From: Tomocerus qinae
Lineage: Eukaryota; Arthropoda; Collembola; Entomobryomorpha; Tomoceridae
Direction of reading: 5' to 3'
Length of the DNA stretch: 64,000 nucleotides
NCBI GenBank assembly: GCA_020055645.1
Contig: CM034547.1
Location: 18,391,013-18,455,012 of the forward strand
Shown here in pieces: positions 45,364 to 59,869 of the stretch. Numbering within the stretch: the stretch's first letter is position 1; each line of letters opens with the position of its first letter. Below the pieces are notes generated by a model. It did not search any database. It saw only the letters and a list, made by a program, of their open reading frames with translations, and had not been told where the DNA came from. The position numbers were made by a program, and so were the translations under genes.

Positions 45364-45400
45364 ACATATATAAATGGAACGCATTTGTTCATTTTGGTTT
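45364..45400 (+). promoter_or_regulatory. TATA-type core promoter
   Basis: ATATATAAATGG at about 45365 is followed some 25 bp later by TTCATTTTGG, a plausible initiator, and the ATG of the next gene is about 85 bp further on. Confidence 0.5.
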
Positions 45401-45479
45401 AGTAAGAATTAAAACTCTTTGAATTTCAAAGGGAAAACATCTTGCTGTGGTTTATAGAATAAAAAATATTTTTTACAAA

Positions 45480-46381
45480 ATGAAAATTGTCACATATTAT
45501 TCCTTTGTGTTAGTTTCCTTTGCTGTAAATTCGCAAAGTGAGAAGGGTAATGTGAATGTGTCCACTCTGCCTACAGGCTTCACATACGGAAAGATTTATT
45601 CTCCAATTTCGGAGGGTAGGTCTTCGTCATACTTGGGTACAACGGATATTATTCCAAGTCAGTTAGGAAGCTTTTCTTCTAGCTTGGATTACCCGTCGTC
45701 TTCGTCGGCAACATCACTGAGACAATATTATGGAAGATCGCCTTCTGTAACAGTAAGTCTTGAAATCCACAGATACAGTAGTTTTGCATTAAGTATACGG
45801 GTAGTAGCAATAAGCCCAAGTTATGTCAAATGTTATGATGTCTACTGTCTAATTATTGAATTTGTAGATAGAATCTCTATCACATCCACCACCAATAGGA
45901 ATGGCTGTGGCAATGCCGATTACAGCAGCCCCATGGTTTTATGATGCAAATGGTAATATATACGGGAAAAATCAGCTTTACCCCTACGACAATTTTGATG
46001 ATCACAGCTACTTTAATTCCGGAAAAGGGGGAAATGTAAAATCTACTGCCCTAGCGTCTGGAATTTCCCTCCTCAGTTGCTTGGCCTTAGCAATTCCCCT
46101 TTTACTCATTCCATTAGCATTAGCATTGGGAGCTTTCCTCAGTTTGGCTTTGATATTAGCAGCTCCTGTTCCAGTTGTCACTGTCAATGGTGGAAATGGC
46201 CGTGTTGGAACACAAAAAAATCGAACTACTAAAAAAGAAACAAAGGCAATTAAGGTTTGTTTGCTATTTCATCCTTTAGATTCTAATTTTGAAATTGAAA
46301 TCTGTGTTTACTTACCATTTTATCTTGTTTATGTTTCAGAATGCGTTTCACGATCTTGTGAATAAATTACCTGAGTCATAA
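45480..46381 (+). CDS. Small secreted or membrane protein, family unknown
   Basis: Three exons (45480-45752, 45868-46254, 46340-46381) all in phase 0 give 233 residues. A signal peptide is likely (MKIVTYYSFVLVSFAVNSQS), then a Ser/Tyr-rich stretch (SSSLDYPSSSSATSLRQYYG), then a region with aromatic residues. A long hydrophobic segment follows (SGISLLSCLALAIPLLLIPL and onward to ILAAPVPVV), and then a short basic tail. It could be a single-pass or hairpin membrane protein. The regular phase-0 structure and the TATA box upstream support a real gene. Confidence 0.65.
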
Positions 46382-48002
46382 CTGCCTACTCTTAGTAATT
46401 ACTCTAATAATTGCGCCTCCTGTCTGTTCTACTCTATTGGTGAATGATGACATGATTTTAATTTGGGACGAATATCTACATGCAATCGTTTTATCTTGTT
46501 AGGGAAGTATTATATTCTCCATATTTAGTAGTGGAAAGAGCATCGCATTCATTAATGACTCCAGGACCATATTTGGGATAGCATTTCATTGATATAAAAA
46601 CCTAAAGCTATGGTTTTACTCTTTTATCTACATTTTAATGACAGCGTTGCAGCAGTCTGCTGTACAAATTATGCTGCCCATAAAGTCAACATTTATCTAT
46701 CGTAGGAGGCTAAAAATATTTAGGTTTGTGGATTTTGACATTCTCAGTGGTACTTATTTAGTGATACTATTCCTGAAACGTGAACTCATTCTCATATTAC
46801 AATTTTTCTTTTGGAAATCCTACTTTATTACATAGTTATTACACAAACTTTTGTCGGTCAGATTTTGAATATTGAGGAAATAATAATTGATTAAGTATAA
46901 TAATGTGCTATAAGATTATAAGAATTAAATCTTCCTGTAAGATAAGTTGGATAAACTGTGATTGTTATGTATGCAAATTAAGTGGGGCATTGTGATATAG
47001 GAAAATGAATGCTAACATTTTTGGTCACTATTTCTGTGTTTTAATAAAACTTTTGCAAAATACAAGTAATAAATCATGTAATTCTGACTAATAATTAGTA
47101 CATATTAAAATGTTTTGACTGATAATTGTTCTTTATGTGTTTACAACAAAAGCAACATTTTACAGTACCCTACATTCTATGTAATTATGTTACACACATA
47201 ATAATAATATATAAGCATTTTTAATTGAATTTAGCCAAATAATAGCTTTGAAGACCATGATGGTACAGATAACATTACAACAGATGTACAATGATTCAAT
47301 AGAAAATGAACATTGAGCATTAGTGTTTAAATTAAAAAACTCGTTGGCTATATAATTTTAATAAAATTATATTCTGTATTACATTTATTACTTGAATTGC
47401 GAGTAAATCCATCAGAAGAGAACAACACAAAACGCCCACGTAAGTTCTTCGTGCAATGACAAATACCCCATAGGGAAAAATTCTACTGCCGAGTACGAGT
47501 ACTAAACGACTCGTATTTACTAGTATAATAGAACTAGTATTTATGGGACGTTGAGTCGTATTTTAGTACTAGTACTAATATACAAGTAAAAACTAATTTT
47601 AATTCACTAGGAAACAAAGGCAAAAAATGAACATCAATTTTGGAAAAAAAATCCAGGGGGGGGGAACCGATTCCCCGCCAACTTCCACCGAAGTCCCCAC
47701 TGTCTACCACCTAGCTACTTTACCAATCTAGTAGATAGGTGATACAAAGTTTAGTAATAAAACTCGTAATGTACTAAAATACGAGTGAAAACTAGTTGAT
47801 TAGAACTAGTTCTTTTATTCCTATAGTTACTAGTATTTTAGAACGTGTTCTAAAATACAAGTTGACATTTTTCCAAATGTTTGTTTATACTCGAATTCTC
47901 TAGTATTTTAGTACACCTGTACGAAAATACTCATAGAAACGTGTGCAATAGAACTTCATATTTCCTATGGGACATAATGGCAATAATGCTGTCAATGAGA
48001 CC
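46382..48002. other. Gene-free region containing a degenerate repeat
   Basis: AT-rich 3' flank of the small secreted protein and of the collagen gene. Apart from the inverted-repeat region at 47467-47972 I see nothing. Confidence 0.4.
47467..47972. mobile_element. Degenerate inverted-repeat element rich in TAGTATTTTAGTAC motifs
   Basis: The ends are imperfect inverted copies (CCCATAGGGAAAAATTCTA and TAGAACTTCATATTTCCTATGGG). The interior is made of many variants of TAGTATTTTAGTAC and ACTCGTATTT in both directions around a GC-rich middle (GGGGGGGGGAACCGATTCCCC). No coding. Confidence 0.45.
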
Positions 48003-48008
48003 TTTATT
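48003..48008 (-). promoter_or_regulatory. Poly(A) signal of the collagen gene
   Basis: AATAAA on the minus strand about 195 nt after the proposed stop codon. It supports a transcript that ends here without an endostatin exon. Confidence 0.45.
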
Positions 48009-48202
48009 TTCCCATAAAGCTTGAGTAAAAGCACTTTGATATAATTAATTTGACTCACCTATATACAACCTCCTTATGTACAAACAGACATAAAATCTGC
48101 ATTATATGGACATATGTAGATGTGCCGTATTTATCATTACTTAGCTCCAGATCACATCAGACAGACCATAAAATCATGAAAGATATCTACTCTAGGATAT
48201 TG

Positions 48203-50773
48203 TTAGTTCTGGCTCTCCTCTGCTGGAATCCTTTTTCGTGGCTTTTTGTGCTAAAGAATAATATACGAGTTATAAGGCAATAAATATTTTACACAAGACA
48301 GAATTAGATGACATACTTTAATGGAATAAAACTTACTCTACGTCTGTAAGGGTTACTTTGTGCAGGCTTTTCCAATGAGAAGTAATGTTTGGCACTAGCA
48401 TCAAAGCTTTGTTTCTCAATCGTGCCACTTTGATGTGGTGAACCATAATCTGACTTGTCGTCGATAAATCTCCCGAGCTATCAAAAGTTTAAATCAATAA
48501 CTAGTAAACACTTTCGTCTTTTTTATTTGCTACACTACTATTGTCCCTTCAGCTGTTTTTTTCGACCTGGTTAGCAATTTTATTGAGCAAGAAAAAAAAC
48601 AAAACAATAAAAAGCAAGACAATAGAATGCCAAGTTACATAAACAGGACCACACCAGAGCCATATATTATCCAACCTTACCGGAACTTCTCTCCACCCGG
48701 AAGCAACTCGAACATAGAGACTCTCGTCTTTTTCTACAAACGCGAGTGTGCCTGGTGTTCCAGATAAACCAGCCTGAAAATAAAACATTTATGTTTTCTT
48801 TGTTCTTGGTTAAATTTGTACATATTATGGAAGCATTTTCACCGTTAATTGATGAATATTTGAGACTTTTAGTGCACTTTGTCCCGGCTCGCCTAAAAAA
48901 TTTCATGTTAATTATAATGAAATGACTACAAATAGTATTATTCATGATTTGTCTCTGTAGGACTACCTTTTTCTCCGACAATGGATAGACCTGGATTTCC
49001 GGGGGGACCTTAATTCATGTTAATAAAATGACTCAATACACTAATTACCGGAGATTGCTTTCAAAAATTAAGATGTTGTAATTATATAACTTTGAGATGT
49101 AGGTTAGATAATTATTTCAATAGAAAGAACTAACCTGCCACCGGAACCAATATAGGAAAGCGACCTTTTTGCTCCTCAATAACTCTAGCTAGAATCTCAG
49201 GATCAAATTTATAGCTGGTACCTGGGGGACCTTCACAAAGCAGTTCAAATTCGTAAGTTCATGTTTTTTAACTTGTGGTATGTTACTTGCCATAAGCAAA
49301 AGATACCTCTAGGACCGGGTAATCCGCGAAGTAATTCGACATCTGGAAGCTGTGCCGGTTCTCCCTTTTGTCCAGGTTCACCGCGAATCGATAGACCGTG
49401 TGGTCCTGGAATGTAAAATATTCATTGCACTCAAAAATAGGGTCAAAATACTTATCTGGTGTAGCTCCATTGAAATCAAGCCTGTTTACGTCCTACCAGG
49501 TTCTCCGGGCGGTCCTACACAACAAACAAACAAACACGATTTAAAAATTAGCAAGAAGGCATCTTTGAAGTAAGAATGGTAAAAATGAGGTGGTACCTCT
49601 ATCCCCTTTCTTCCCTCTGAAATTAAAAATACATACCACTCTGAGTTTCTTTAGACAAGTAAATGAGACCCTATAATATGCATTCTAAATTATTACATTT
49701 TTGTTGTCTTTAATATTACCTTCTTCCAGGATCGCCCTAAATATTAAAAAACATTTGTATAGTTTCACAATACAGTTATACATTTGTAAAATAAATTAAG
49801 TTAATACTTCAATTTGACATGGCAGGATATGTACCTTAACTTCTATATATGATCCATCTTTAAGAACAGTTTTATAAATCGGACTGCCCGGCTCCCCTAA
49901 GTAAATTTAGTTTTAACTGGTTAGAGGTTGCATCATGCATCACTTAAACATTTTGTTATACAATTGGCATCAACAGAAATTATTACCCTTTTGTCCTTTT
50001 CTTCCTGATCCTCCCTTTACAGGCTCTGGGGGATAATTTCTGGATAAAGATGATGTGGAATATATAATGTTACTACCAGGAAGCCCTCTACAGAATTACA
50101 CAAACCGTCTTAATAATACAATAGTAGAGAGATATCCCAGATTCAGAGAATTTATCTTGTGGCTATATTCATATATGCGAATAAATCACGGCCAAAATAA
50201 TGGTTCAATGGATTGGGAGGAAATGTGTTGGCAATAATGCAACGATTATTATTGCACAGAGACATTTATAAATACTTAACTTGGGCCTGGTGGACCTGTT
50301 TCTCCCTGTCGGCCTGGTGTACCTGGATATCCTATACAGAATACAGTTTAATTGGTAATAAAATTAACAGAAATTGTTTCTAAATGTTATGATTTGATAA
50401 TGAGACGAAAGCAAACCTTGGGGTCCCATTGGCCCAACTTCTCCAACCTCTCCCTAAATACGTAATAAAGGCTCATAGGTGGAATAATTTTCGCTTATGT
50501 AAAAAATAGGTTAGAATATAAGTTACCTTTTTTCCTTGAAATGCAAAAGAAAACCTGTCATCCCTACCGAAAGCCTATAAATGTGAGCAAATTTAAAATT
50601 TACGTTTAAAGATTCTTTATAAGCTTATACTATAGCACACCATATGATCAGTATCACTCTATTAGCAAAAATGAAACTATTAGATAGTATTTGACAATTC
50701 TTACTTGGAGAAAATACGGAAACTGACTAAAGACTTCAGTATAATTACACTGACAGCTCCCCGAATCTCTGTT
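48203..50773 (-). CDS. Multiplexin-type (collagen XV/XVIII) gene with trimerization domain but no endostatin (5' partial)
   Basis: A run of small minus-strand exons codes for interrupted Gly-X-Y repeats. It starts with 50705-50773 (NRDSGSCQCNYTEVF), where SCQCN fits the end of the N-terminal laminin-G/TSPN region of multiplexins. Later exons include GYPGTPGRQGETGPPGP, GEPGSPIYKTVLKDG, GPHGLSIRGEPGQKGEP and GPPGTSYKFDPEILARVI. Exons 48843-48892 and 48681-48773 form the trimerization domain (ALKVSNIHQLT, then GTLAFVEKDESLYVRVASGW). Exon 48337-48477 begins LGRFIDDKSDYG. A last exon 48203-48250 reads HKKPRKRIPAEESQN and stops. Normally a hinge and endostatin follow here. The 5' exons (signal peptide, TSPN) were not found. 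The product would be an extracellular matrix collagen trimer. Confidence 0.75.
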
Positions 50774-51997
50774 CTGTAATAAAACATGGAGATTTAACGA
50801 ATTGACGTTTTCTGTATTTTATAAGGTAGCATCATGATATAGAGGTCAGTATCAGAACTGAACATTGAGATTGAGAAGCATATTGAATGAGGAAAACCCC
50901 AATATTTGACACTCTTAATAAGAAATAGGAAACTTTTCTTTTACAAGATACATAAAAATGTTACCTACGAATATTGGTACCGTAAACCATACAGAAGGCG
51001 GACAGATATAGCCAAGTAGGTGTAAAAATAGTTGATATGAAGCTAATCCTACTCTAAGTAAAAATGTGGCCAATGTATTTTCATGGATAACGAAGCTCAA
51101 AATATGTATGAAAAATGATGATTGAAAAAGCGCTATCAAAAAATATGCAGCTCTAATTGCGATTGTGAATGTGTAGTAAATAATTGTTATGCGTAATATT
51201 GCAAGATGCAACGGAACCTCCTTCATGTGTAAAGCAAATACACGAAGGAGTAGTATTGTAAAAGCTTAGGGTGATCTTGACTGGAGTCTCGTTGCTTCGG
51301 CTATTTATCTGATTACTTTGCTGCATTAGGAGTGGTATTATGATGTCAAAATTCTCCTCCCCAGCTTCTCAGTGTATCAGTTGGCTGTTTGACTTGTTAA
51401 ATTGGTTAATGTCCCATAAACTCTTTGGTGTTATTTAACCCTTTGTAATGACGACAGGGAAACTTGACAGGACCTTTATTTTATAGCGCTCCTTGTCTCA
51501 TAAATTAATATGGTTTAGAGAATTACACAACCAAAGTACATGCCTACTTATACCCATTATGAGAATTTGAATCACAAACACTCGCACTTTCGATATTATA
51601 CATACGATGTAATATCGAAATTGAGTTACATACTAATAGTATATACACTATGTAGTGCTAATGCATTTAATCTTCCCTTTCAGCTTACTGTACTTGAAAA
51701 ATACAAAAGTTCATGCCAGGATAACATTACGTCTTTAGTACACCTTTTGTGGCTAAACTCTGTGCTAGTAAACTCCATAAAGGAGTAAGTGGATGAAAAA
51801 TTTTATAGGTATTGTAAAAGCTATACACAAATGTTGGAGGGGTTTGTGTGCCAGAGAAAGCCAATTAGGTATTTAATATATTGAGCTTTCGCTGGGGTGT
51901 TTATGCGTTAGCCTCAAGCGTTATCAGCAATCAAATTTGTATCAACGTATTAAAGAGTATAGAACTGTAGCTTACCATCCTATTCACATTTAAAGAA

Positions 51998-52092
51998 AAA
52001 GATCATCACGCATTTACATTACTATTCATTATCATCACGCATTTACAATGATATTTATTATCATCACGAATTTACATCACTATTATCGTACT
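51998..52092. repeat. Short imperfect tandem repeat
   Basis: Three copies of a unit of about 33 bp containing ATCATCACGCATTTACA and ATTATTATC-like spacers. Confidence 0.6.
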
Positions 52093-55000
52093 GATTTAAA
52101 TGTGTGAACCATTGATATTGGAGATTCGTAAATCTTTACTACAGCACCTCGTCTACTACTATATAGTATGTTATATCAAGAACTGAAATGAAACTACATA
52201 TAAATGAGATGGTTTGACAGTGCTTTAAGATGAATCCGGAAGAGAATGAGTCACAAAGCCATAAAGATGTTAACTAACAAGATTGTACATAATTCAAGCT
52301 TGGAGGAACTATGGTCTGTAAGGATACTATAGTCAATTTGATTGAAATTGGTCATTGGTATGGCATATTGCAAAGGAACGATAAGAATCCTACTTGTAAT
52401 ACACATAAGTTAAATAAATTGCATCTAACAATAGGCAATAATTACAGAATGGAAAAGTGCATAGGTAACTAATGTATATTACAAGTTACAGACAGAAGTG
52501 ATAATTATCATTTTCCATTTTACAATAGCATTCCCACGTCATCGTGCTGGACTCATGCATCAAGTGCCAAGTATACGCTTCCTACAAAACTAAATTGATA
52601 TAGGTATTGAATAAGGTTCAAGAAGTGTGTGTAACACATTCCTTCCTACTACTACTATATATATACGCACACGCATATTATCAAAGGCTGTTCATTATTT
52701 ATTGCCCGTTTTGTCAGCATCCTTTTCGTAATGCACTAATTCATATATCAGTTGGCTATTGAGATTGAGCCTGTGCTTGGGGGCAAAGTAATACAGTTCA
52801 TTTGCTTATTAATACTATCTAAGTATAATAGACATCCCTAACTGCATAATGTACGTATGAAGTAGGTAAATATTGGAATTTGGTATAGATTGAACTACAC
52901 ACAAGCAGAATTACTATTCAGATGACGTTTACAGGAGTCCTTTTAAGGAAAGTATGTTGAATTAGCATAGTTTTGAATGAACTGGGTGCTTTTAAAGGAA
53001 AAGAGTGATAACAAGAATGTCGACTACATCGTTTTATGTCAAAAACTTCTGGTTGCTCTCTCATCACAGAAACAATGAGGTAAATTGCAAGGAAAGAATT
53101 GGGAGGAAGATATTGCTAACGATGTTGATATGTTTTGTAGGATGATTATATAAAAGTGTATTAACTTTCCCGTTTTCTCCTGTATAACAACCAACACCTG
53201 CGAAACTTGTGGTGCCCAGCCTGACAGACGGAATGAGAGTGTAGTAGGCGCTGTGCTCAAGTCATAAAAGGAATACGCATTTCAAGACTACATAAATCTT
53301 GTGTTTATGTATAATTACATTACAGCTTGTTTATCTATGACCAATTTGTAGTTTGTAGATTGACAAACGAGATTTTAATGCATGTTTGTTTGAATTTAAA
53401 ACTTACGGTATTTTGTAAAGAATATTCCCTCTGCGACCCAAAAGCACCTTGGTACTTGAAGAGTATCACTATTACCACAGCTAATTTCATGTTAACTAAC
53501 ATTAACACTGTCTCAAGGAGTTCAGAGAATTCAGTAATTAATTTTGTGGTTGTTTTGTGTCTGAAGAACTCACAGAGGAACACGACATTTCAATTTTGGC
53601 TTTATTTTGTATGTTGAATATAGTCTGTTCAATTTCACTGTGATCGAGAGATAATCTCAATGTAAACTGTTTTAATTAGTCTGGTTTGGAAAAGGACGTT
53701 CCAGCACAAGCACAATATATTTATGTAAAGTATCTATACATAGTATAGCATATAAATGAATGAATTACACGTATTATACTAAACACATACTAAATATTAG
53801 ATGGGTAAAGGAATGTGCCTCCAGTACGTGATTAGTAATACAATTTAGTTGTACCATGTACCAGCACCACACTTTTGGATGATCTTTTCAATTGATAAAA
53901 ATGCACATCTCGTCCTTCCTTTCGAATAAAATCACTAGCGAAAACTACTGGTAGTAGTATGGTAGCACCACTGCCTAAGTAGATGCCAATTTATATGAAG
54001 ACAGACTACTATTTCTTATGTATGCTCCAATTTGCTTATATAATTAATTTTGATTAAGCTTAATTTTGAACTTATTAGGTATGGAGAAGGTCTAGGAGAG
54101 TCGGACGTGGTTGGGTGGTCAGCATAAATTAAAACACACTGCCACTTACTAAGAGTAATGAATTCTAAATAAGCAGAACCAGAAAATAGTTGACCAGACC
54201 TCAGACAAGAAATCGACCTGATTTTTTAATACGGAGAGGCAGAATGCAAAATTGATACTCTTTTACAATCTATATCTTGGGTGCTTACACAAACCCAACT
54301 GATCTCAAGTCTCAAAGTCAAATATTCGATAATCTCAACAGTCTTTGTATTTTCATAGTATGTATAGACTGGCTTTGCTTTCGTCGGCTTTAATCTACAA
54401 TAATGTATTACTTGTGAGTATGTACTACGTGTGAGATAGAACCTAGTGCTCACAGCAAAAGAGTGGGTAAACTATGATGATTTTGGATACACTGCGTTCA
54501 ACGCAACGCAAAGAACAAAGTGATGAGATGGGGGTAAGCAATATAAGCTCTCTCTGCTATTTAGCAGTAGTACTCTACATAAAAATAATACATGAATGCT
54601 TGCTGTTGTTACTTTATAGTATAAGGGGTCTGTTACCATTGCATATTATAGCAAAAGGAAAGTAATAACAATAATACCCTTACTATGTCTACTAAATGTG
54701 ACCGATGTACTAAAGTGATGCAAACTAATGCTACGGAATACTCAAACAGCCAAACACATGCAAAACTGAAGAGTTTAGTAGATTTCTTACGGATTAGATA
54801 AAACCATCCTGTGATGTTGTTTTTTACTTAACTATGACTTGCTTAGCTATGTAAAAATTCTTCTGATAAAATAAACAATTTTCTGACATCGTAAGGATTG
54901 ACTGAAGTAGTTGTGCTATAACTAGAAGAAGCTCTTTTTCAATTTATTCAGCCTCATGGATTCTGTATCTTTAAGTTGACACTCAATTACAAGAGCATCG

Positions 55001-57431
55001 CCCGCACAGCTACTTACAGTGTCAGAGAAATCTCTAATTAATACTCTAAGCCTGTGCGTCATCGGTACAACTTTTCAGTTTTTGGTCAGCTACCATCCAT
55101 GATCATCAAGAATTAAACCATTCACTTCACACGTTGTTAAATACTCGGCACATTCAATCCATATTGATAAAAATGCTTATCATACATATTTATTGCTTCA
55201 CATCCAAATTCAAGAGTCAATGCAAAGAAAAGAGTGTTGTTTTTCCTATTGGCCTGAATAATAAATATAATCTCTGATTTCTATGTAACAGCAACTGGCC
55301 TATTTACAAAATGCTACCGTTTGAAAGAGAAAAATTCTTGCCTTGTTATCATTTTATCACGTAAACAAGACCTAAAGTTTGATTTTCAGCAAAATCTTGG
55401 CCGTTGATCGCCGTGAAGTGTCTACTAATACATTTATTTCAACTATTGACGAAGGACTATTTTAATTATCCAATCGTTGGGTTACATTTTTTTCAAATTT
55501 TTTTTGCCCAACGTGCGTCTATTTTCATGTGTGTTAAGGACTAAGGAATGATGATGCAATGCGTATAGCTTAATGTGTTTGGAGATCGAGGAATAATAAA
55601 GTTTATTTTTGCACGTTTCTGTCTTTCTTGGATCTTTTAATGCCAATTAAATTAAGATTTGTATGTTTTTGCACATTGCGCTATTGGAATCTTTATGGGT
55701 TAAATAACATACGGTTCACATTTGCAAATAATCAACGAGTCAAGTGTGAATGTTGTTGGTGGGTATCGTTTACTGGTGGATGGGCATCATCAATACAGTC
55801 TGCTACAAAATTCAAGTTGGAATAATCTCCGTCATATGAAGAGTTTCCCATAAAATAAATTTGTAGAGGTACGTACTGTTTTCTGCTGTCTCCTCCTGAT
55901 CGTATCTACTCCATAATAACATTGAATAGTGCAGCGATAAAGATGCCATTGCCCCAACGATAACATGTACAGCCTCTGTCGCATAGCATCCTTAAGTGAA
56001 TGAAACGGAGATTGTACTGAAGTCAGTTCGGCAGTTCAATCTGATTCATTCAACGGATTGGGTACCGGAACATAAAAAGTTCCGGGCGTTTTATATTGGG
56101 AATCCTAAATGTGCCTGACGTGACTAAAAACTATCCTGTTCTCAGTGTGATGGAGACGGACTGGTCTGGCATTTTGTTATGACCCTGTCTGTCTGTCTTT
56201 CTGTCCCTATTCCGTCGATATTTACGTTTTACAATTTCGGAAGTCATCAAAAATCCCTTTTCGAGCACCCAACATGTTTTTTACACATCAAACAAAGTCA
56301 CGCCAAGTCGTATTATTGTATACTCCGTTTTACCACACGTAAGCACCTCATGCATAACCCCAATTGAATGATGTGTCAGTGTTAAACTACTTCATGTGTA
56401 CACAACTATTGTGTGCAAAACTATTTATGTTAATGTGGTACTTTAGGCAGTTGAGACTTCCCTCAATAGCTTTTACACATATGTAATGCACTACTCTAGG
56501 ATGCTATTTACTATTTTAAAGATGACCTCTTTTAATGGCTGAAGCATAAGCACCTACTTAATTGGTCGTGGTGAGAAAATAAATTATAATATATGCTATG
56601 CATACATAAATATCAATTTAGATATACGTACGCAGTGATAATATCCGATATTAAATATATAGAGGGGAAACTAACTTCAGATTCGATTGCTATTGCACTC
56701 TGAGTCATTCCAAATGCTCTAACGTACTTATAAAGTAAACAAATAGGTGCATAAGTAGATTTAGTGTTATCATAATGATGTGTTTTCATGTGTTGGTTCT
56801 TATTAATAGGCCATGAAAAGTCTTTGCTAATTTTGACATGTGCTACAGTGATGATGGAAAAGTAGGAAATATATTCACTTCATTCTTACTGCACGAACAG
56901 CTTGATAAAGAAGATTAGCTGTAAGTTAAGTGTAACTAGAGCTGCAAAAACCAGTCGTACAAAACTACTGTTGTAAACAAATTACAGATACATCCTGTTT
57001 GTGTCCATGTCTGCATTTGTCAACAAAGATCCCTATTATATACGGACGGAGTATAGCATGCTATTTTATGAGTTATGTTATGCAATACTATTACTTAAAC
57101 TTAAGTCACAGTGTGAGTCATGCTCTATTGGTCACGAAGTTATTTACTAACGCGGTTGTGCATACTCCACATAAATATCGAAATTCTCACAAAAATGTCT
57201 AGTTATGCGGTTTGTTTGTGCCAGGGAATTATTGGAGAAGTATCAAGGAAAATACTAGGAAATGCCTGCGACAAAAGAACATTCGCACATTATTAGTTAT
57301 TGTACCAGATTCTTAGAAAAAATAGCTTAAAGGCAGAATTTTTGGTACATCGTTTTCTCCATTCTCTCTTCCATCAACTGCTGGTAAAATGATACTTGTT
57401 GTTGGAAATATTACACCACTACAACGTTACT

Positions 57432-57506
57432 GATATTTTCTCATGTATTGTGTACGAAGATAAGGTTATGATATTTTCTCAAGTATTGTGTACGAAGATA
57501 TGGTTA
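57432..57506. repeat. 38-bp tandem duplication
   Basis: GATATTTTCTCATGTATTGT and following bases are repeated once with two substitutions. Confidence 0.75.
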
Positions 57507-59869
57507 TGGCAGTTTTTATTTATTTAGTTATTATAATATTGCACGAGTTTTCAAGTTTCTATCATTCCATGAGAAGTGCTAAAATATGCAAGTTGATGTG
57601 CATAGACAGACAAAAAATCATAAAAGTTGCTTAGAATTGTAGGTAGGCACTGTAATTTCATATTTTGCAATTTTGCACAAGGTTAAAACGTTATTAACAC
57701 ACTATTTAGGTACCACACACTAGTAATTACACCAACCGCGCCCACCTTTTCTCTCTATGTTTGTAAAAATGGTACCAGATCATAGGATCTCGTTAAGATG
57801 CCGTGATCCACAAAAGGTGGGATCCGTGTAATCCTCAATCAAGTCTTGGTCATCTTATCACATAATAATATCACACGCATTACTATTATATTCTCAAGTA
57901 CACAAACACCTACTATCCATACTCCAACATCTAAAATGAGACATGACTGAACTTCAGTGTGAATGATTTTCTCAATGTAACAAGGCAGAAGGTAAATGAA
58001 GTTAGAAAATCGTGAGGAATGTAGACAGCTATTCCAATGCCAACCTATAAACTTCCAATTTTATGTCCTCCTTGCCATTTCAATCAAAATTCCCAAGTCG
58101 AAACACACTATTGTATAACTTAGTTTGTTTTAACTCTTTGCTTAGTAGAGATATGCAAAAAAATTATCTCTTCTATCATTGTTGGATAGTACTGTATATT
58201 TAACTTACCAAATACATCACTTGAGTTATGAGATCTGATGGTTAACAAGATAGCACATTATAATATTATTAATATTTAAGTTGCGTTTTCTCTTGTGTCT
58301 TGTATCTATACCGGTTTGGCCAACCAAGATCCAGACATCGATTATACCAAAATAATTTTACCAAAGCGAAAATTAGCCTATTTTACTCATTAGGTTCTTC
58401 TTTATTAGAAAACTGAAACTGATACCTGAAAATAATAACTAAATCGTGTAAATGTTTTATACAGAACCGTCTTACTGCCATTAATGTACACATACATAGG
58501 TATCATGCATATGAAAATGACGACTTTTGCATATACTTAGTTTGCATACAATAATGACAGTCACAAATATGTTAGGCAAACACGCGCATAACTTTTTAGT
58601 ATGTATGTTTAATTTTCGCTAGCTACATGGACGTATGCCTACATAAGGTCAAGCCAAGACATAAATGTTTGTAATGTGCAAACACTTTGTCTCGTCGTAT
58701 GTAAGTTGCAAAATCCGTTACAAGTAGAATTAAAGCTTAAGCAGAATATCTCCCTGCTAATCCGCACTTCGTGTTAAATCTGTAGATAACTCATTAGATG
58801 TGCAGTACAAGTGGAGCTGTATGGTCAATAAAGAGCCAAATTAAGGCATGGATAATACACAAGGTGTATTATTGACATTTGAATTATTACAGGATGTTCG
58901 CATTCGAAATGTACACGTACTGACTTTATTTATTCTGTAGCAATATGCTTTCTCCCTAGGCGGGACATGTCTCATTACGGTCATTTCCACTAACACACTG
59001 CGTGATATATGATGAGCACCAAGAGTTATTAGCACTCCTGTTATTACCGTACCACTCTTTAATGCAAACTGCCAACTTTCTATTCAAGAAGGTCTATTTG
59101 TTTTAAGAGTAAGAACAACAGTGAATTACTGTAGAACAAAGCAGAGGAGTTGGTCTTTATTACCATTTAACCTTATAGCAAACATTGTTACAACACATTA
59201 TAATTTATCTCTTGTACAAATGGCTAAATAGGTGGAGCACATGACAAAGATGAAGATAATCTATTGCATATAAGTTGACATTTGAAAAAATTATCCAAAT
59301 AAAGATTTATCTTTTTGAACTTACTAGCTTACTGATTTTTGCAAAATTGCAAATTATTTTCATGATTTAAAACTGTAGTAAGGACGGTCTATGGCATTGT
59401 CACATATAAAAGCCAAAATGGATTGGGGTAACATTCTGTAAACTAAAAACTTCAAATTACACCAAACTACTTTAAAAGCTGCACATGATAAAGTAAAGAT
59501 TAATACTAATTTGATCAGCCTTGCATGTACTTAATAACTATTAACCTAAAAATGTTAATATTTGTCACATGCATAATTGCTGGTTATGTAGTGTATGTAT
59601 GTACATTCAAGCAAAATGGGAGAAATTATTTTCACAAACAGAAATACGTATAATTTTACATTACTATATGGTATTGCACTTAAAAATTAAGTGAAGTAGA
59701 TACATTTACATTCTCTATTTATATTCCTAATACATAATACATCAGCTTTAACTACATTACTGTAAATTATATAGGTTCTTATTTATAAGCTATAGGAACA
59801 ATATTGGTATTGTAAATGCAAATACGAATGCTAATCACAATGTCAATGATAAGTAAATCTATAAACATT

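Larger units (their letters stand above)
50774..59869. other. Long gene-free region between the collagen exons and the endostatin gene
   Basis: About 9 kb of AT-rich DNA. It may be a first intron of the collagen gene or an intergenic region. I found no TSPN exon. Many short ORFs on both strands lack coding character. Small repeats are noted separately. Confidence 0.4.

Noticed and set aside
47640-47720. GC-rich patch considered as a tRNA gene
   Set aside because: It has no cloverleaf, no A/B box pattern and sits in the middle of an inverted-repeat element.
53039-53260. Minus-strand ORF considered as a TSPN exon of the collagen gene
   Set aside because: It lacks the conserved Trp, Asp-Cys and Gly pattern of TSPN domains.
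55825-55995. Possible minus-strand exon with AVHVIVGAMASLSLHYSMLL
   Set aside because: No convincing splice sites on both sides and two other frames are also open; not related to multiplexin as far as I can see.
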